From UBA11400 sp964473555 (lineage in GTDB: Bacteria > Bacteroidota > Rhodothermia > Balneolales > HLUCCA01): a DNA stretch of 64,000 nt. Of this stretch, positions 18,872-27,889 are shown piece by piece. The notes beneath the pieces are model-generated. The model worked only from the letters and a program-made list of their open reading frames with translations, made no database searches and was not told the origin of the DNA. Numbering within the stretch: position 1 is the stretch's first letter; every line of letters starts with the position of its first letter. The position numbers were made by a program, and so were the translations under genes. The DNA lies in NCBI GenBank assembly GCA_964473555.1, contig CAYYPL010000002.1, positions 186,001 through 250,000 of the forward strand, written 5' to 3'.

Positions 18872-20755
18872 ATGCCATCAGCAGTTCAGTTTGATAACAT
18901 ATCCGAACTTTTTCACCATCTTCATCAGAAGTACACGGCAAAGAATAAAACCGTGTTTGCCTACAAACCGGGGCCTAATGATCCCTACAAGGAGATCAAC
19001 TGGGACAAGTTCCACACTGACGTGTATCATTTGGCGGCTTATTACATTGAAAAGGGAATCAAACCAGGCGACCGAGCAGCCATTCTGAGTGAAAATCGTT
19101 ACGAATGGGCTGTTTTTGATATGGCTCTTCAAATTGTAGGCGGGATCAACGTTTCGCTCTATGCTACTTTGCCTTCTAATCAGTGTGCGTACATTCTTAA
19201 GGATTCCGGCTCCAAGATCTTCTTCGTTTCGACTTCGATTCAGCTCAAAAAAGCCATCGAAATTTTTGATGAATGCACGGATACCGATATCGTTATTGCT
19301 TTTGATACACCTCAGAATAAATCCATGCTCGAATTCGAGTATGTGTATATGTTTGAAAGTGTACTGGCTCAAGGCGCTAAGCTACTCGATAAGCATTTGG
19401 TAGAAATCAAGAAACGCTCCAAATCAATTAAACCTGAAGATATTTCAACACTGATTTATACTTCAGGAACGACCGGAGAACCCAAAGGGGTCATGTTATC
19501 GCACGATAATATTTCCAGCAACATCAAGGCCGCACATACCATGCTGGATCTGAATGAAACCGACCGTTCATTGTCATTTTTGCCCTTATGCCATTCTTTT
19601 GAGCGTACAGGCGGATACTACGCGATGTTAAGTGGTGGAGCAGAAGTGTTTTATGCAGAAAGTATCGATACGGTTTCCAAAAATCTGATTGAGGCTCGTC
19701 CAACTGTGGTTATCAGTGTACCCCGATTATTCGAAAAAATATACAACCTGGTACTCAAGAGTGTTGAAGATGCCGGTGGTAGCAAGAAAAAGATATTTAA
19801 CTGGGCTACTAAAGTTGGAGGCGATTACATCAAAGGGAAACGTGGGTTGACCTCCTTACAGCTAAAAATTGCTGATAAACTGGTCTTTTCTAAACTTAGG
19901 GAGCGATTTGGAGGTCGTGTGAAGTTGTTTGTATCTGGCGGAGCAGCACTTCCCGCCGATATTGGCAACTTCTTCGCTGCAGCCGGGATGCGAATCTGTG
20001 AAGGTTATGGTCTAACGGAAACTTCTCCGGTCATGACCATTAATCCTCGGGGCAAAGAGCGATATGGTACCGTAGGACATGTGATTCCCGAGGTAACTGT
20101 AGGTATCCAGCGTGTTGATGACAATAAGATCATTGCACAGTTATCTGGTAATCAGTATCCAAGTAACTTAACCTCTCAGGAAGGAGAGATTCTGTGTAAG
20201 GGTCCGAATGTGATGCAAGGTTACTGGGGTAAAAAGAAGGAGACTGCCGAAGTTATTGATAAAGACGGATGGTTCCACACAGGCGATATCGGTAAGTTCG
20301 ATCATGGTTATCTTATGATTACCGATCGTCTCAAACATATGATCGTTAACGCCGGTGGTAAGAATATCTATCCGGGTCCAATCGAAGATATGATGAAAAG
20401 TTCGGTATGGGTTGACCAGGTGGTCGTGCTTGGTGAAAGACAGAATTACATGGCGGCACTGATCGTACCCGATCTTGATGTGTGTAAATCGTTCTGCAGA
20501 ACCAATGGAATTACCTATTCAAGCGACGAAGATCTCATTCAGGTGAAGGAAATCCTGGCGGAAATCGACAAAGAAGTAAAGCAGTTCAACAAAAAACTGG
20601 CCTCTCACGAGAAAATCCGCAAATTCAGGCTGATTCACATGCCGTTTACGATCGATTCGGGAGAGCTTACACCTACTCTTAAGGTTAAGCGTCGAGTGAT
20701 ATACGACAAGTACAGTGCATTAATTGAGGATATCTACTCAGACGATATTCCTTGA
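18872..20755 (+). CDS. fadD: Long-chain acyl-CoA synthetase (AMP-forming)
   Basis: 627 residues. ANL-superfamily motifs: P-loop TLIYTSGTTGEPKGVMLSH (about 195-213), GYGLTETSPV (about 385), GWFHTGDIGKFD and DRLKHMIVNAGGKNIYP. It activates fatty acids as acyl-adenylates and then acyl-CoA thioesters. The length and the MLSH-type P-loop fit the bacterial long-chain (FAA1-like) group. It is transcribed alone and converges with the SnoaL-like gene 6 bp beyond its stop. Confidence 0.92.
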   Translation: MPSAVQFDNISELFHHLHQKYTAKNKTVFAYKPGPNDPYKEINWDKFHTDVYHLAAYYIEKGIKPGDRAAILSENRYEWAVFDMALQIVGGINVSLYATLPSNQCAYILKDSGSKIFFVSTSIQLKKAIEIFDECTDTDIVIAFDTPQNKSMLEFEYVYMFESVLAQGAKLLDKHLVEIKKRSKSIKPEDISTLIYTSGTTGEPKGVMLSHDNISSNIKAAHTMLDLNETDRSLSFLPLCHSFERTGGYYAMLSGGAEVFYAESIDTVSKNLIEARPTVVISVPRLFEKIYNLVLKSVEDAGGSKKKIFNWATKVGGDYIKGKRGLTSLQLKIADKLVFSKLRERFGGRVKLFVSGGAALPADIGNFFAAAGMRICEGYGLTETSPVMTINPRGKERYGTVGHVIPEVTVGIQRVDDNKIIAQLSGNQYPSNLTSQEGEILCKGPNVMQGYWGKKKETAEVIDKDGWFHTGDIGKFDHGYLMITDRLKHMIVNAGGKNIYPGPIEDMMKSSVWVDQVVVLGERQNYMAALIVPDLDVCKSFCRTNGITYSSDEDLIQVKEILAEIDKEVKQFNKKLASHEKIRKFRLIHMPFTIDSGELTPTLKVKRRVIYDKYSALIEDIYSDDIP

Positions 20756-20761
20756 TCAGCC

Positions 20762-21118
20762 TTAAGGTTTAATTTCTATGGTGTATGAAGTCATGCGAGT
20801 GATGAGGTTCGAGTCTGTACTCTGAAATCTCATCACATCGCAAAACTCTACGTAATGGTCCTCACTCATGTACATCACTCCACTGACGCTGGCCTCATCT
20901 CCCTGGGTGATTATTGAATGAATCATCACACGCAATGGCTCAGTTGAACCCATTGCGCTCAATGCTTTCGAGTAGGATTCCTTGCCTGTAATCACATCCG
21001 ATCCGACAATTCTCCACTCGAAGTCTTCGGCCACGTGGTCAAGCATGAACTGTATGTTGTTAGCTGCGAAAGCACGATTCAGCTCTTCGAGAAAGGTTCG
21101 GCGATTGGTATGCATCAT
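20762..21118 (-). CDS. SnoaL/NTF2-like protein
   Basis: 118 residues from ATG 21118 (a second ATG follows at once). The cone-shaped NTF2/SnoaL fold is suggested by NRRTFLEELNRAFAANNIQFMLDHVAEDFEWRIVG and the later strands ITGKESYSKAL and DHYVEFCDVMRFQ. Members are small isomerases, hydrolases or ligand-binding proteins; no catalytic residue can be assigned. The frame stays open further upstream, but ATG 21118 falls just after the acylase stop, which fits co-transcription. Confidence 0.75.
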   Translation of the reverse strand: MMHTNRRTFLEELNRAFAANNIQFMLDHVAEDFEWRIVGSDVITGKESYSKALSAMGSTEPLRVMIHSIITQGDEASVSGVMYMSEDHYVEFCDVMRFQSTDSNLITRMTSYTIEIKP

Positions 21119-21122
21119 GATC

Positions 21123-23354
21123 TTAATTGGTTCGTTTGCCTGGATGATACATCTCTTTTGCTCGGGCCTCAACATCTTCTCGATAGAAGGCTACCTCTTT
21201 AAAATTGACATCCGCATAGCGCTGAGCCTGATCGTAGAAGTGTGGTGAAGCAGGATTACTGTTTTGTCCGCCTGCCAGGATGCTCTTGGCTTTAACGCGT
21301 TCACCAAATTCAACTGCGGCCACGAAACTGTTTCCAGATGAGCCATAAATTCGCTTGGTATTCGGCCTGGCAGTTGCCCCGAACGAAGCCAGAGCGCCCC
21401 ATCGTCCGGATGCAAATCCAACAGCGATACTTTCTTTCTCGTCGTCAAATTGCAGATCAATGTCGCCGGAAAGTCGCTGAAATCGGTTTATTTCACCCCA
21501 TGGAGTGCTCCATGTACCGAAATCTTCGTTCAATGTTGACACTGCATTTTCAAAGGCTGTAAGTAGTCCTAAATCTGTCAATTGAAGCGGACTACGTCCC
21601 AAGACTTGCTGATTGAATGGAATCATGCGTTCTGGCTGACCAAATTCGCGTGCAAATTCCATTCCATAGAAGTGGGCCAGGGACATGGCCACAGATTCTT
21701 TAGACGTACGAAAGTCCCATGCACGTAGTACTTCGATAGCATCTGAAAGATGTGCATAGGCGGATTTGTTTCGGTCATAAGCCCGCACTAAAGGAGGGAC
21801 CATCGCTTCGAATCCAGGTAAATAGGAATCATAAGCCAGTTCGATCAACCCATCGAGATCTATAGCAGAGGCATCTTTAAGTACCTTCACGGCGTGTAAA
21901 GCACGGAAATTCTCCATATCGGGTGCCATGTAGACTGGATAATCGGCCGGATTGGGACTATACTCCATCGCAGCAGTGAATGGGGTTGAATTTGTGTTTT
22001 GTATCCACCCGTTCTCCGGATTCACAAGTACAATGTTTTCATCCACCGTATGTAGCCCTTGCCAGTCGGTTTCAGGGTTACTTCCATCAACAGGACGGGA
22101 GAAATCGAATTTGGGATTACGTTTTGGCATGAAATTACCGTGGAAATAGGCAATATTTCCCTCAGAATCGGCAAATACGGTATTATTCGACGAATTTGTG
22201 CGGATATTCATCATTTCACGAAATTCTTCATAATTGGCTTTTTTAGTTCGTGTAAAGCTTTGGATCAGGGCGTTGACCGGATCCCAGTTTATTTTGGTCA
22301 CCACCCATTTGTCGTCGAGTTTGTGGGTCACCGGACCGTGGTGGGTGCGATAAAAATGCATGGTTGTATCACGGACTTCGTCGAAATCGGTTTTATAGGC
22401 CAGTTCAACGGTATAGGTCTGAATGTCTCTGAGTTCATTGCCATAACGATAGTGAAGGGTGCTATCTGTTTGGACGATATCCTGCACGAATTCATCGATG
22501 AAATCGGCAAAGGTGGATGTATGCATCCAACCGGTTTTTTCGTTAAATCCCTGATAGATGAAGTATTGTCCCCAGGTTACTGCTCCATACGCATTGAGAC
22601 CCTCTTCGCTCACTACATGGATTTCAGGACGGAAATAGAATGAAGTGTGTGGATTGATCAGCAACAAAGCATTACCGGAAGCACTTCGTTTCGGGGAAAT
22701 TGCGAAACCATTGGATCCCTTTGGCTCCAGATAGGGATCTGGATGATTCAGACCGTCAACAAAATCGGAATTGCTCATCGACCGGTCATCCTGATAAAAC
22801 GCTTTGATTCTATTTACCGATACACTTTCTATATCGCCACCGATAGATCCTTCGCTGAAATACATCGGCATCCAGGGTTCGTAACGTGTGATAACCTGAG
22901 GCACAACCTCTGGATGGGTATGCAGATAGTAATTCAGTCCATCGGCAAACGCCTGATTGAGTTCTTTGAGCCAGTCCGGGGCGGATTCATAGGCTGCAAT
23001 CGCCTCATCGTGAGTCATGTACATGTGGGCACGTAAATCGCTGTAGATAGCATCTATGCCCTCTAGTTCGGCCAGACGACCAGTTGCCCAGATGTAGTTG
23101 CGTTCAATACGACGGAAATCGTCTTCGGCCTGTGCATACAACATGCCAAATACGGCATCAGCATCGGTTGGAGCATAAATATGCGGTATACCGAAGTCGT
23201 CCCGAATAATGGTAATACGCTCGGCGCGTTCCTGCCAGCTACGTACTTCCGGAGAAGTGGTAGAACAGGCGGTTAACACAGAAAAAGCAACAATTACTGC
23301 TAAGACATACACATGACGGGACATACGGGTACAAAATTTGGTTAAAGGATGCAT
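21123..23354 (-). CDS. Penicillin acylase-family lipoprotein
   Basis: About 743 residues, an Ntn-hydrolase precursor of the S45 type. The leader ends FSVLTAC, so it is a lipoprotein. The start could also be ATG 23324, which gives a 20-residue signal. RDDFGIPHIYAPTDADAVFGMLYAQAEDDFRRIE is the standard alpha-chain opening. The beta-chain nucleophile is probably the serine of PKGSNGFAISP (about residue 214). The body contains NPHTSFYFRPEIHVV and RTNSSNNTVFADSEGNIAYFHG. Family members hydrolyse acyl amides such as acyl-homoserine lactones or beta-lactam side chains; the substrate here is unknown. Confidence 0.9.
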   Translation of the reverse strand: MHPLTKFCTRMSRHVYVLAVIVAFSVLTACSTTSPEVRSWQERAERITIIRDDFGIPHIYAPTDADAVFGMLYAQAEDDFRRIERNYIWATGRLAELEGIDAIYSDLRAHMYMTHDEAIAAYESAPDWLKELNQAFADGLNYYLHTHPEVVPQVITRYEPWMPMYFSEGSIGGDIESVSVNRIKAFYQDDRSMSNSDFVDGLNHPDPYLEPKGSNGFAISPKRSASGNALLLINPHTSFYFRPEIHVVSEEGLNAYGAVTWGQYFIYQGFNEKTGWMHTSTFADFIDEFVQDIVQTDSTLHYRYGNELRDIQTYTVELAYKTDFDEVRDTTMHFYRTHHGPVTHKLDDKWVVTKINWDPVNALIQSFTRTKKANYEEFREMMNIRTNSSNNTVFADSEGNIAYFHGNFMPKRNPKFDFSRPVDGSNPETDWQGLHTVDENIVLVNPENGWIQNTNSTPFTAAMEYSPNPADYPVYMAPDMENFRALHAVKVLKDASAIDLDGLIELAYDSYLPGFEAMVPPLVRAYDRNKSAYAHLSDAIEVLRAWDFRTSKESVAMSLAHFYGMEFAREFGQPERMIPFNQQVLGRSPLQLTDLGLLTAFENAVSTLNEDFGTWSTPWGEINRFQRLSGDIDLQFDDEKESIAVGFASGRWGALASFGATARPNTKRIYGSSGNSFVAAVEFGERVKAKSILAGGQNSNPASPHFYDQAQRYADVNFKEVAFYREDVEARAKEMYHPGKRTN

Positions 23355-23464
23355 CAAAGTACAGATTCTGGATCATAATGTCATCCAGTGACCTCTATTG
23401 CGCCCAACGTTTTGAGAAAAAATATGTAACGACATCGTTTCGATTACCTGACTGAAAGGAGATA

Positions 23465-23923
23465 TTACAGCCTGATTTTGTTCCTGGCCGAATTGTTTCC
23501 TACCAGTTTGTCGATGATATCGGCTCCGGGAATGACCGGTTTGTCACGATATCGATCAACCACGCACAGAAATCCCAAAGGTTCGCCCTTGTCTGCATGG
23601 AACTGATGAACGGTTTCTGGAGCGATGTAGACCACATCGAATGGGTGGATGTCGGTCAGTGAGTCATTCAGAATTACGGAGCCCCTGCCGCGAATGACGA
23701 CCACACTGTGTGGATGACGGTGGTATTCCAATGAAGAGTAACCTCCGGATTGAATCTCAAAATAGCGGGTCTGCATGTTGAGCTCATGATCGTGCGGACC
23801 TTCACCCAACAAACTGTACCGGCTGATGTCCTTAAAGTTGGTTGTGTCGGTTTTGTAATCTTTTTTCTCGACACCTTCCCAATGATAACCGTCTGACTTT
23901 ATGACTCTTGAATTGGTGTTCAT
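23465..23923 (-). CDS. Cupin-domain protein linked to a RuBisCO-like gene
   Basis: 152 residues, single cupin barrel. Motif 1 is GGYSSLEYHRHPHSVVVIRG with metal-ligand histidines 68 and 70 (72 is also His); the usual glutamate is replaced by valine. Motif 2 is PETVHQFHADKG with His106. It may bind a divalent metal. It lies 83 bp after the RuBisCO-like gene on the same strand. In Rhodospirillum rubrum a cupin works with a RuBisCO-like protein in 5-methylthioadenosine salvage (methylthioxylulose-5-phosphate methylsulfurylase). Whether this cupin does the same is untested inference. Confidence 0.82.
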   Translation of the reverse strand: MNTNSRVIKSDGYHWEGVEKKDYKTDTTNFKDISRYSLLGEGPHDHELNMQTRYFEIQSGGYSSLEYHRHPHSVVVIRGRGSVILNDSLTDIHPFDVVYIAPETVHQFHADKGEPLGFLCVVDRYRDKPVIPGADIIDKLVGNNSARNKIRL

Positions 23924-24006
23924 GCGTTGTTTTTTTGCTGGAGTGAGTTGAAAGTTATCACAAAATGGCTGAATTATCCATAAAATGGACAGTGTTGGGC
24001 CCTAGA

Positions 24007-25125
24007 TCAGCCTTTTTCCAAGATTTTCCTGATTTCAGAAGCGGCTGTGCGGATTCCATCCGGATGCTTGTACAGGCTTCCGCCAATCAGGAAAACCGTG
24101 TCAGGTCCATAGGTCTTTAGCCAGGTTGGAACCGTTTCTCTCTGCATTCCTCCACCTGGAGTAGGGAAGGTGGTTTTGTAAGGAATATGGTCTGTTCTGC
24201 AGCCTTCGTTGATATCCAGACAGTCTTGTTGGGTAAATGAAAAACGACCCTGGGCATTCGGATAAATGCTGAAATCTGCCCCCATAGCGCGCCACAGTTT
24301 GCCATAAAGGAACTCCAGAGAGAATCCGTGCGTCGGTTCCATGATAAATGATCCAGAGAATGCCGGATGCGCCATAATTGGTAGAGAATGATCTTGTTGG
24401 GCGATTTCCGACAGTACTTCCGGGCTGCAGAATTGTGGACAAACCATGACTGCGCCAGCGCCTTCAGACCGAGCGAGTTCGTAGCGTCGCCATAGTTCGT
24501 CACCAGGAGCGGAAATATGGGGAATGTACCAGGAATGGCCTCCGCTTTGTGCATTGGCCTTGTTTACGGCCTCCACGCAGTACTTGAGTCGTTCATCGAA
24601 GGGGGAGTACCCCTGATTCGCCAGACCGTGATCGTCTTTGATCAGATCGATGCCACCCATTGCAAATTCGAAGGCCAGTCCGGCAAGTTGTTGGGACGAG
24701 AAACCGACCGGCTTCAGAGCGGTACAACTGAGTGCTCGTTTGGGGATTCCGAGCTTCGATCGGATTCCTTGAATTCCGTGAGCAGGACCGGGCAGTATTG
24801 AGCCGGGAAGGTCATTCCAGCTGACATCCAAAATCCGGACGCCGGGAACCAAAGACACATTACCGAAGAGAACATTCAGAAACTGGGTAATTTCGTTTCC
24901 GACGTTTGCTAATGGATACCTGGCGGTAACGCGCCAGACCGATTCAGACTCCCTGGTCACCCCCTCGGGTTTAGCTACGATTTGATCATAAATGTCGTCA
25001 GAAATAACACTCCGTGGCAATTCGACGGTTTGTTCCAGACAAATAGCCTCGATTTTGCTGTCTATCGATTCTTTTTCAGCAGTTTGTATGCGATAGGTAA
25101 TCGTAAATGAAGCAAGATGAGACAT
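24007..25125 (-). CDS. RuBisCO-like protein, form IV
   Basis: 372 residues, shorter than true large subunits (about 450 or more). The barrel contains PGPAHGIQGIRSKLG, CTALKPVGFS (Lys138, position of RuBisCO K175), GGIDLIKDDHGL (Lys163, Asp165, His166, positions of K201, D203, E204) and the phosphate-site segment GGSLYKHPDG. The E204 ligand is replaced by histidine and the loop-6 lysine is missing, so it should not fix CO2. Known RuBisCO-like proteins act as enolases, isomerases or decarboxylases on sugar phosphates. It starts 6 bp after purA and is followed by a cupin gene. Confidence 0.9.
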   Translation of the reverse strand: MSHLASFTITYRIQTAEKESIDSKIEAICLEQTVELPRSVISDDIYDQIVAKPEGVTRESESVWRVTARYPLANVGNEITQFLNVLFGNVSLVPGVRILDVSWNDLPGSILPGPAHGIQGIRSKLGIPKRALSCTALKPVGFSSQQLAGLAFEFAMGGIDLIKDDHGLANQGYSPFDERLKYCVEAVNKANAQSGGHSWYIPHISAPGDELWRRYELARSEGAGAVMVCPQFCSPEVLSEIAQQDHSLPIMAHPAFSGSFIMEPTHGFSLEFLYGKLWRAMGADFSIYPNAQGRFSFTQQDCLDINEGCRTDHIPYKTTFPTPGGGMQRETVPTWLKTYGPDTVFLIGGSLYKHPDGIRTAASEIRKILEKG

Positions 25126-25131
25126 TGAAAA

Positions 25132-26403
25132 TCAGAGTCGGATGGTTTCAGATCGATCTGGACCAGTTGAAATCATAGTCATTTTTACGCCAAGATAGTC
25201 CTGAACATCGAGTAGGAACGTACGGGCCTCGGTCGGGAAGTCATTAAATGATTGGATTCCGTTCGTGCTTTTATTCCACCCTTTGTACGTTTGGTAGATG
25301 GGTTTCACGCGCTCAAGATCCTTCAGGTTAAGCGGCATAAAATCGATCGTTTTGCCATCCAATTCGTAGTGGGTACAAGCTTTGACTTCAGCAAAGGCAT
25401 CCAGTACGTCTAGTTTGGTGATGGTTAGTTCATTGATACCGTTGATGCGTGCGGCATATTTGAGGGCAACCAGATCGATCCATCCGCATCGGCGCGGACG
25501 ACCGGTGGTGGCTCCAAATTCACTGCCGATCCTACGGATTGTCTCTCCGGTCTCGTCGTGGAGTTCTGTAGGAAATGGTCCGTTGCCAACCCGTGTGCAA
25601 TATGCTTTAGTGATGCCCATAACATGAGTGATCGCAGTAGGTGGTAATCCGGTTCCGGTACAGGCTCCTCCCGAGGTTGGCGAAGAGGAGGTTACAAAAG
25701 GATAGGTACCGTGATCAACATCCAATAACGCACCCTGAGCCCCTTCCAGCAGGATGTGCTTACCAGCTGCGTGAGCTTCGTGGAGTAAATGGGTTGTATT
25801 GCAGATAAAAGGACGTAGTTTGTCGGCGCAATGGGTTATTTCGGGGATAAGTGCTTGAACGGAGAAGGATTTAGCACCGAGGAGTTTAAGCAGTGCATTG
25901 GTGTCTTCCAGGGCATATTCCAATTTTTCACGCAACCCTTCGGGATGGAGAATGTCCATCATTCGGATCCCCATTCGGGCTACTTTATGTACATAGGAGG
26001 GGCCTATTCCACGGCCGGTGGTGCCGATTTTATGTTCACCACGTGCCGATTCGCGGGCCTGGTCAAGGGCTTTGTGGTACGGAAGGATGACGTGGGCAGA
26101 TTCGCTGACCAGAAGTCGTCCCTCGGGATTAACTCCCATTTTGCGAACAGCCTCAATTTCATCGAGCAGCTTGACTGGATCGATGACAACCCCATTACCG
26201 ATCACACAGGTCGTGTTACCGTGGAAAATACCAGATGGAATCAGGTGAAGTACGAATGTTTTACCGTCGAACTTGAGTGTGTGTCCGGCATTGGCACCGC
26301 CTTGATAGCGCACCACATATTCGGTTTGATCGCTGAGCAGGTCAACGATTTTTCCTTTACCCTCATCGCCCCATTGGGCTCCAATTACAACTCTAACGGG
26401 CAT
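25132..26403 (-). CDS. purA: Adenylosuccinate synthetase
   Basis: 423 residues. GAQWGDEGKGKIVDLLS at the N-terminus is the GTP P-loop, GANAGHT and GIGPSYVHKVARMGIRM are IMP-site segments and TSSSPTSGGACTGTGLPPT is the central signature. It joins IMP and aspartate at the expense of GTP, the first step from IMP to AMP. Only 6 bp separate it from the RuBisCO-like gene, so the two are one transcript. An inverted repeat that could end STAS-gene transcription lies just before it. Confidence 0.97.
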   Translation of the reverse strand: MPVRVVIGAQWGDEGKGKIVDLLSDQTEYVVRYQGGANAGHTLKFDGKTFVLHLIPSGIFHGNTTCVIGNGVVIDPVKLLDEIEAVRKMGVNPEGRLLVSESAHVILPYHKALDQARESARGEHKIGTTGRGIGPSYVHKVARMGIRMMDILHPEGLREKLEYALEDTNALLKLLGAKSFSVQALIPEITHCADKLRPFICNTTHLLHEAHAAGKHILLEGAQGALLDVDHGTYPFVTSSSPTSGGACTGTGLPPTAITHVMGITKAYCTRVGNGPFPTELHDETGETIRRIGSEFGATTGRPRRCGWIDLVALKYAARINGINELTITKLDVLDAFAEVKACTHYELDGKTIDFMPLNLKDLERVKPIYQTYKGWNKSTNGIQSFNDFPTEARTFLLDVQDYLGVKMTMISTGPDRSETIRL

Positions 26404-26453
26404 TCTGCCTCTGAAATGGTTTAAGAATTTGAATAATGACAGGTGATAAACGT

Positions 26454-26483
26454 GTAAAAAGCCCGCAAGTGCGAGCTTTTTAC
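26454..26483 (-). terminator. Probable terminator after the STAS gene
   Basis: GTAAAAAGC (26454-26462) pairs with GCTTTTTAC (26475-26483) with three further inner GC pairs. Read on the minus strand it gives a GC-topped hairpin with a T-rich descending arm. A second hairpin (26497-26522, arms CAGGGGA and TCCCCTG) lies nearer the STAS stop codon. Both sit between the STAS gene and purA. Confidence 0.65.
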
Positions 26484-26542
26484 GTGTATAGCAGATCAGG
26501 GGAGCTGGAAGCCAGTCCCCTGAGAATCAGGAAGTATGGAGA

Positions 26543-26884
26543 TTAACCTTCGAATGACTTCACAGCCTCGTCGAGCGTACGATAGTGATCGAAAACGGTG
26601 ATCAACTTGGTGATGATCAACAGACTCTCGATTTTGTCGGTCGCATTGGCGATACGAAGGTCACCACCTGCATTACGCATTGTGGTGAGAGCTCCGATGA
26701 GCATACCAAGGCCGGAAGAGTTCATGAACTTTACCTTGCTGAGGTCAACCACAACATGCTTCTTGCCGCCATCAATGAGCTCGTGAAGTTTACTGTTGAG
26801 TTCAACGGCTACCGGACCGCCCATGATGTTGCCTTTGAATTCGATAACGACGCAGTTGTACCGCTCATTTACATTAAAACTCAT
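26543..26884 (-). CDS. STAS-domain anti-anti-sigma factor-like protein
   Basis: 113 residues forming one STAS domain: GNIMGGPVAVELNSKLHELIDGGKKHVVVDLSKV, then the phospho-acceptor loop VKFMNSSGLGMLIGALTTM with Ser at about 58-59. Such SpoIIAA/RsbV-like proteins bind a serine kinase/anti-sigma factor and release a sigma factor when dephosphorylated. No kinase or sigma-factor gene is nearby. It has its own promoter space of about 50 bp and hairpins downstream. Confidence 0.9.
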   Translation of the reverse strand: MSFNVNERYNCVVIEFKGNIMGGPVAVELNSKLHELIDGGKKHVVVDLSKVKFMNSSGLGMLIGALTTMRNAGGDLRIANATDKIESLLIITKLITVFDHYRTLDEAVKSFEG

Positions 26885-26936
26885 AATTGTACTCCGAAAT
26901 TGGTTCTTCTTCCTGTTTTATAGCTAAAAATATGGT

Positions 26937-27854
26937 TTACTTTTTAGCAACGATACCTTTTTTCTTCAGGTCGACCAGAAGGGGTACCGCGATAAAAAGT
27001 GTACTGTAAGTTCCCAAAATGATTCCAACGATGAGTGCAAACGAGAATCCTTTCAGTACCTCACCTCCGAAGATAAAGAGCACAACTACAACAAACAAGG
27101 TCGTTAATGAAGTTACCACAGTTCGGCTCAAGGTATCATTGATACTCTGGTTCACCATGTCTTCAATACCCATCGTTTTGTGTACCAATGTGTTTTCTCG
27201 GATCCGGTCAAACACAACTACGGTGTCGTTCAGAGAGTAACCCACTATGGTCAGGAACGCAGCGATGATCGTTTGATCGATGTCCAGACTGAATGGCAGG
27301 ATCTCGTTGAAGATGGTGAACAGACCCGTGATGATGATCACATCGTGAATGATGGCTGCAACAGATCCAATTGAGTATCCGAGATTACGGAAACGTACCA
27401 GGATGTACAGGAAGATGACCACGAGTGAGAAAATTACTGCATAAAGTGCTCCACGTTTTAGGTCATCGGCAAATCGGGGCCCAACCACGTCAGATTTTAT
27501 GATTATGGCCGGATTATCTGCAAAATTTTGAGATAATGTGCTCAGAATAGTGCTTTGAAGGGCACTTGTTTCTAATTTTGAGTCGGTTCTGATCAACAAA
27601 TCCCGGCTGAGTCCGAACTGTTTTACTTCGGGCTGTGATCCCAGAGCTGCTGTAAGTACGCTACGCACGTCGGTGACAGAGGCTTCGCGTTCGAACTCCA
27701 CGACGATTTCAGTACCGCCGTTGAAGTCAATGCCATACGATAATCCTTTAAAGACGATGGCTCCGATGGAGATCAAAATAAGAACGGACGATATGATATA
27801 TCCGATCTTTCTGTTTCTCACAAATTCGTAAGAGGGTGTTTCAAATAATCTCAT
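26937..27854 (-). CDS. secF: Protein translocase subunit SecF
   Basis: 305 residues with six membrane segments. SecF signatures: GLSYGIDFNGGTEIVVEF at the N-terminus, AAIIHDVIIITGLFTIF and LTIVGYSLNDTVVVFDRIREN. With SecD it uses the proton-motive force to pull proteins out of the SecYEG channel. It follows secD on the minus strand with 35 bp between them. Confidence 0.97.
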   Translation of the reverse strand: MRLFETPSYEFVRNRKIGYIISSVLILISIGAIVFKGLSYGIDFNGGTEIVVEFEREASVTDVRSVLTAALGSQPEVKQFGLSRDLLIRTDSKLETSALQSTILSTLSQNFADNPAIIIKSDVVGPRFADDLKRGALYAVIFSLVVIFLYILVRFRNLGYSIGSVAAIIHDVIIITGLFTIFNEILPFSLDIDQTIIAAFLTIVGYSLNDTVVVFDRIRENTLVHKTMGIEDMVNQSINDTLSRTVVTSLTTLFVVVVLFIFGGEVLKGFSFALIVGIILGTYSTLFIAVPLLVDLKKKGIVAKK

Positions 27855-27889
27855 AGTTGTATGTGTTTAAAAATCCTGGTTTCAGTGAA

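Noticed and set aside
24007..25125. A carbon-fixing RuBisCO large subunit.
   Set aside because: The length is 372 residues, E204 is replaced by His, the loop-6 lysine is missing and no small subunit or phosphoribulokinase gene is near.
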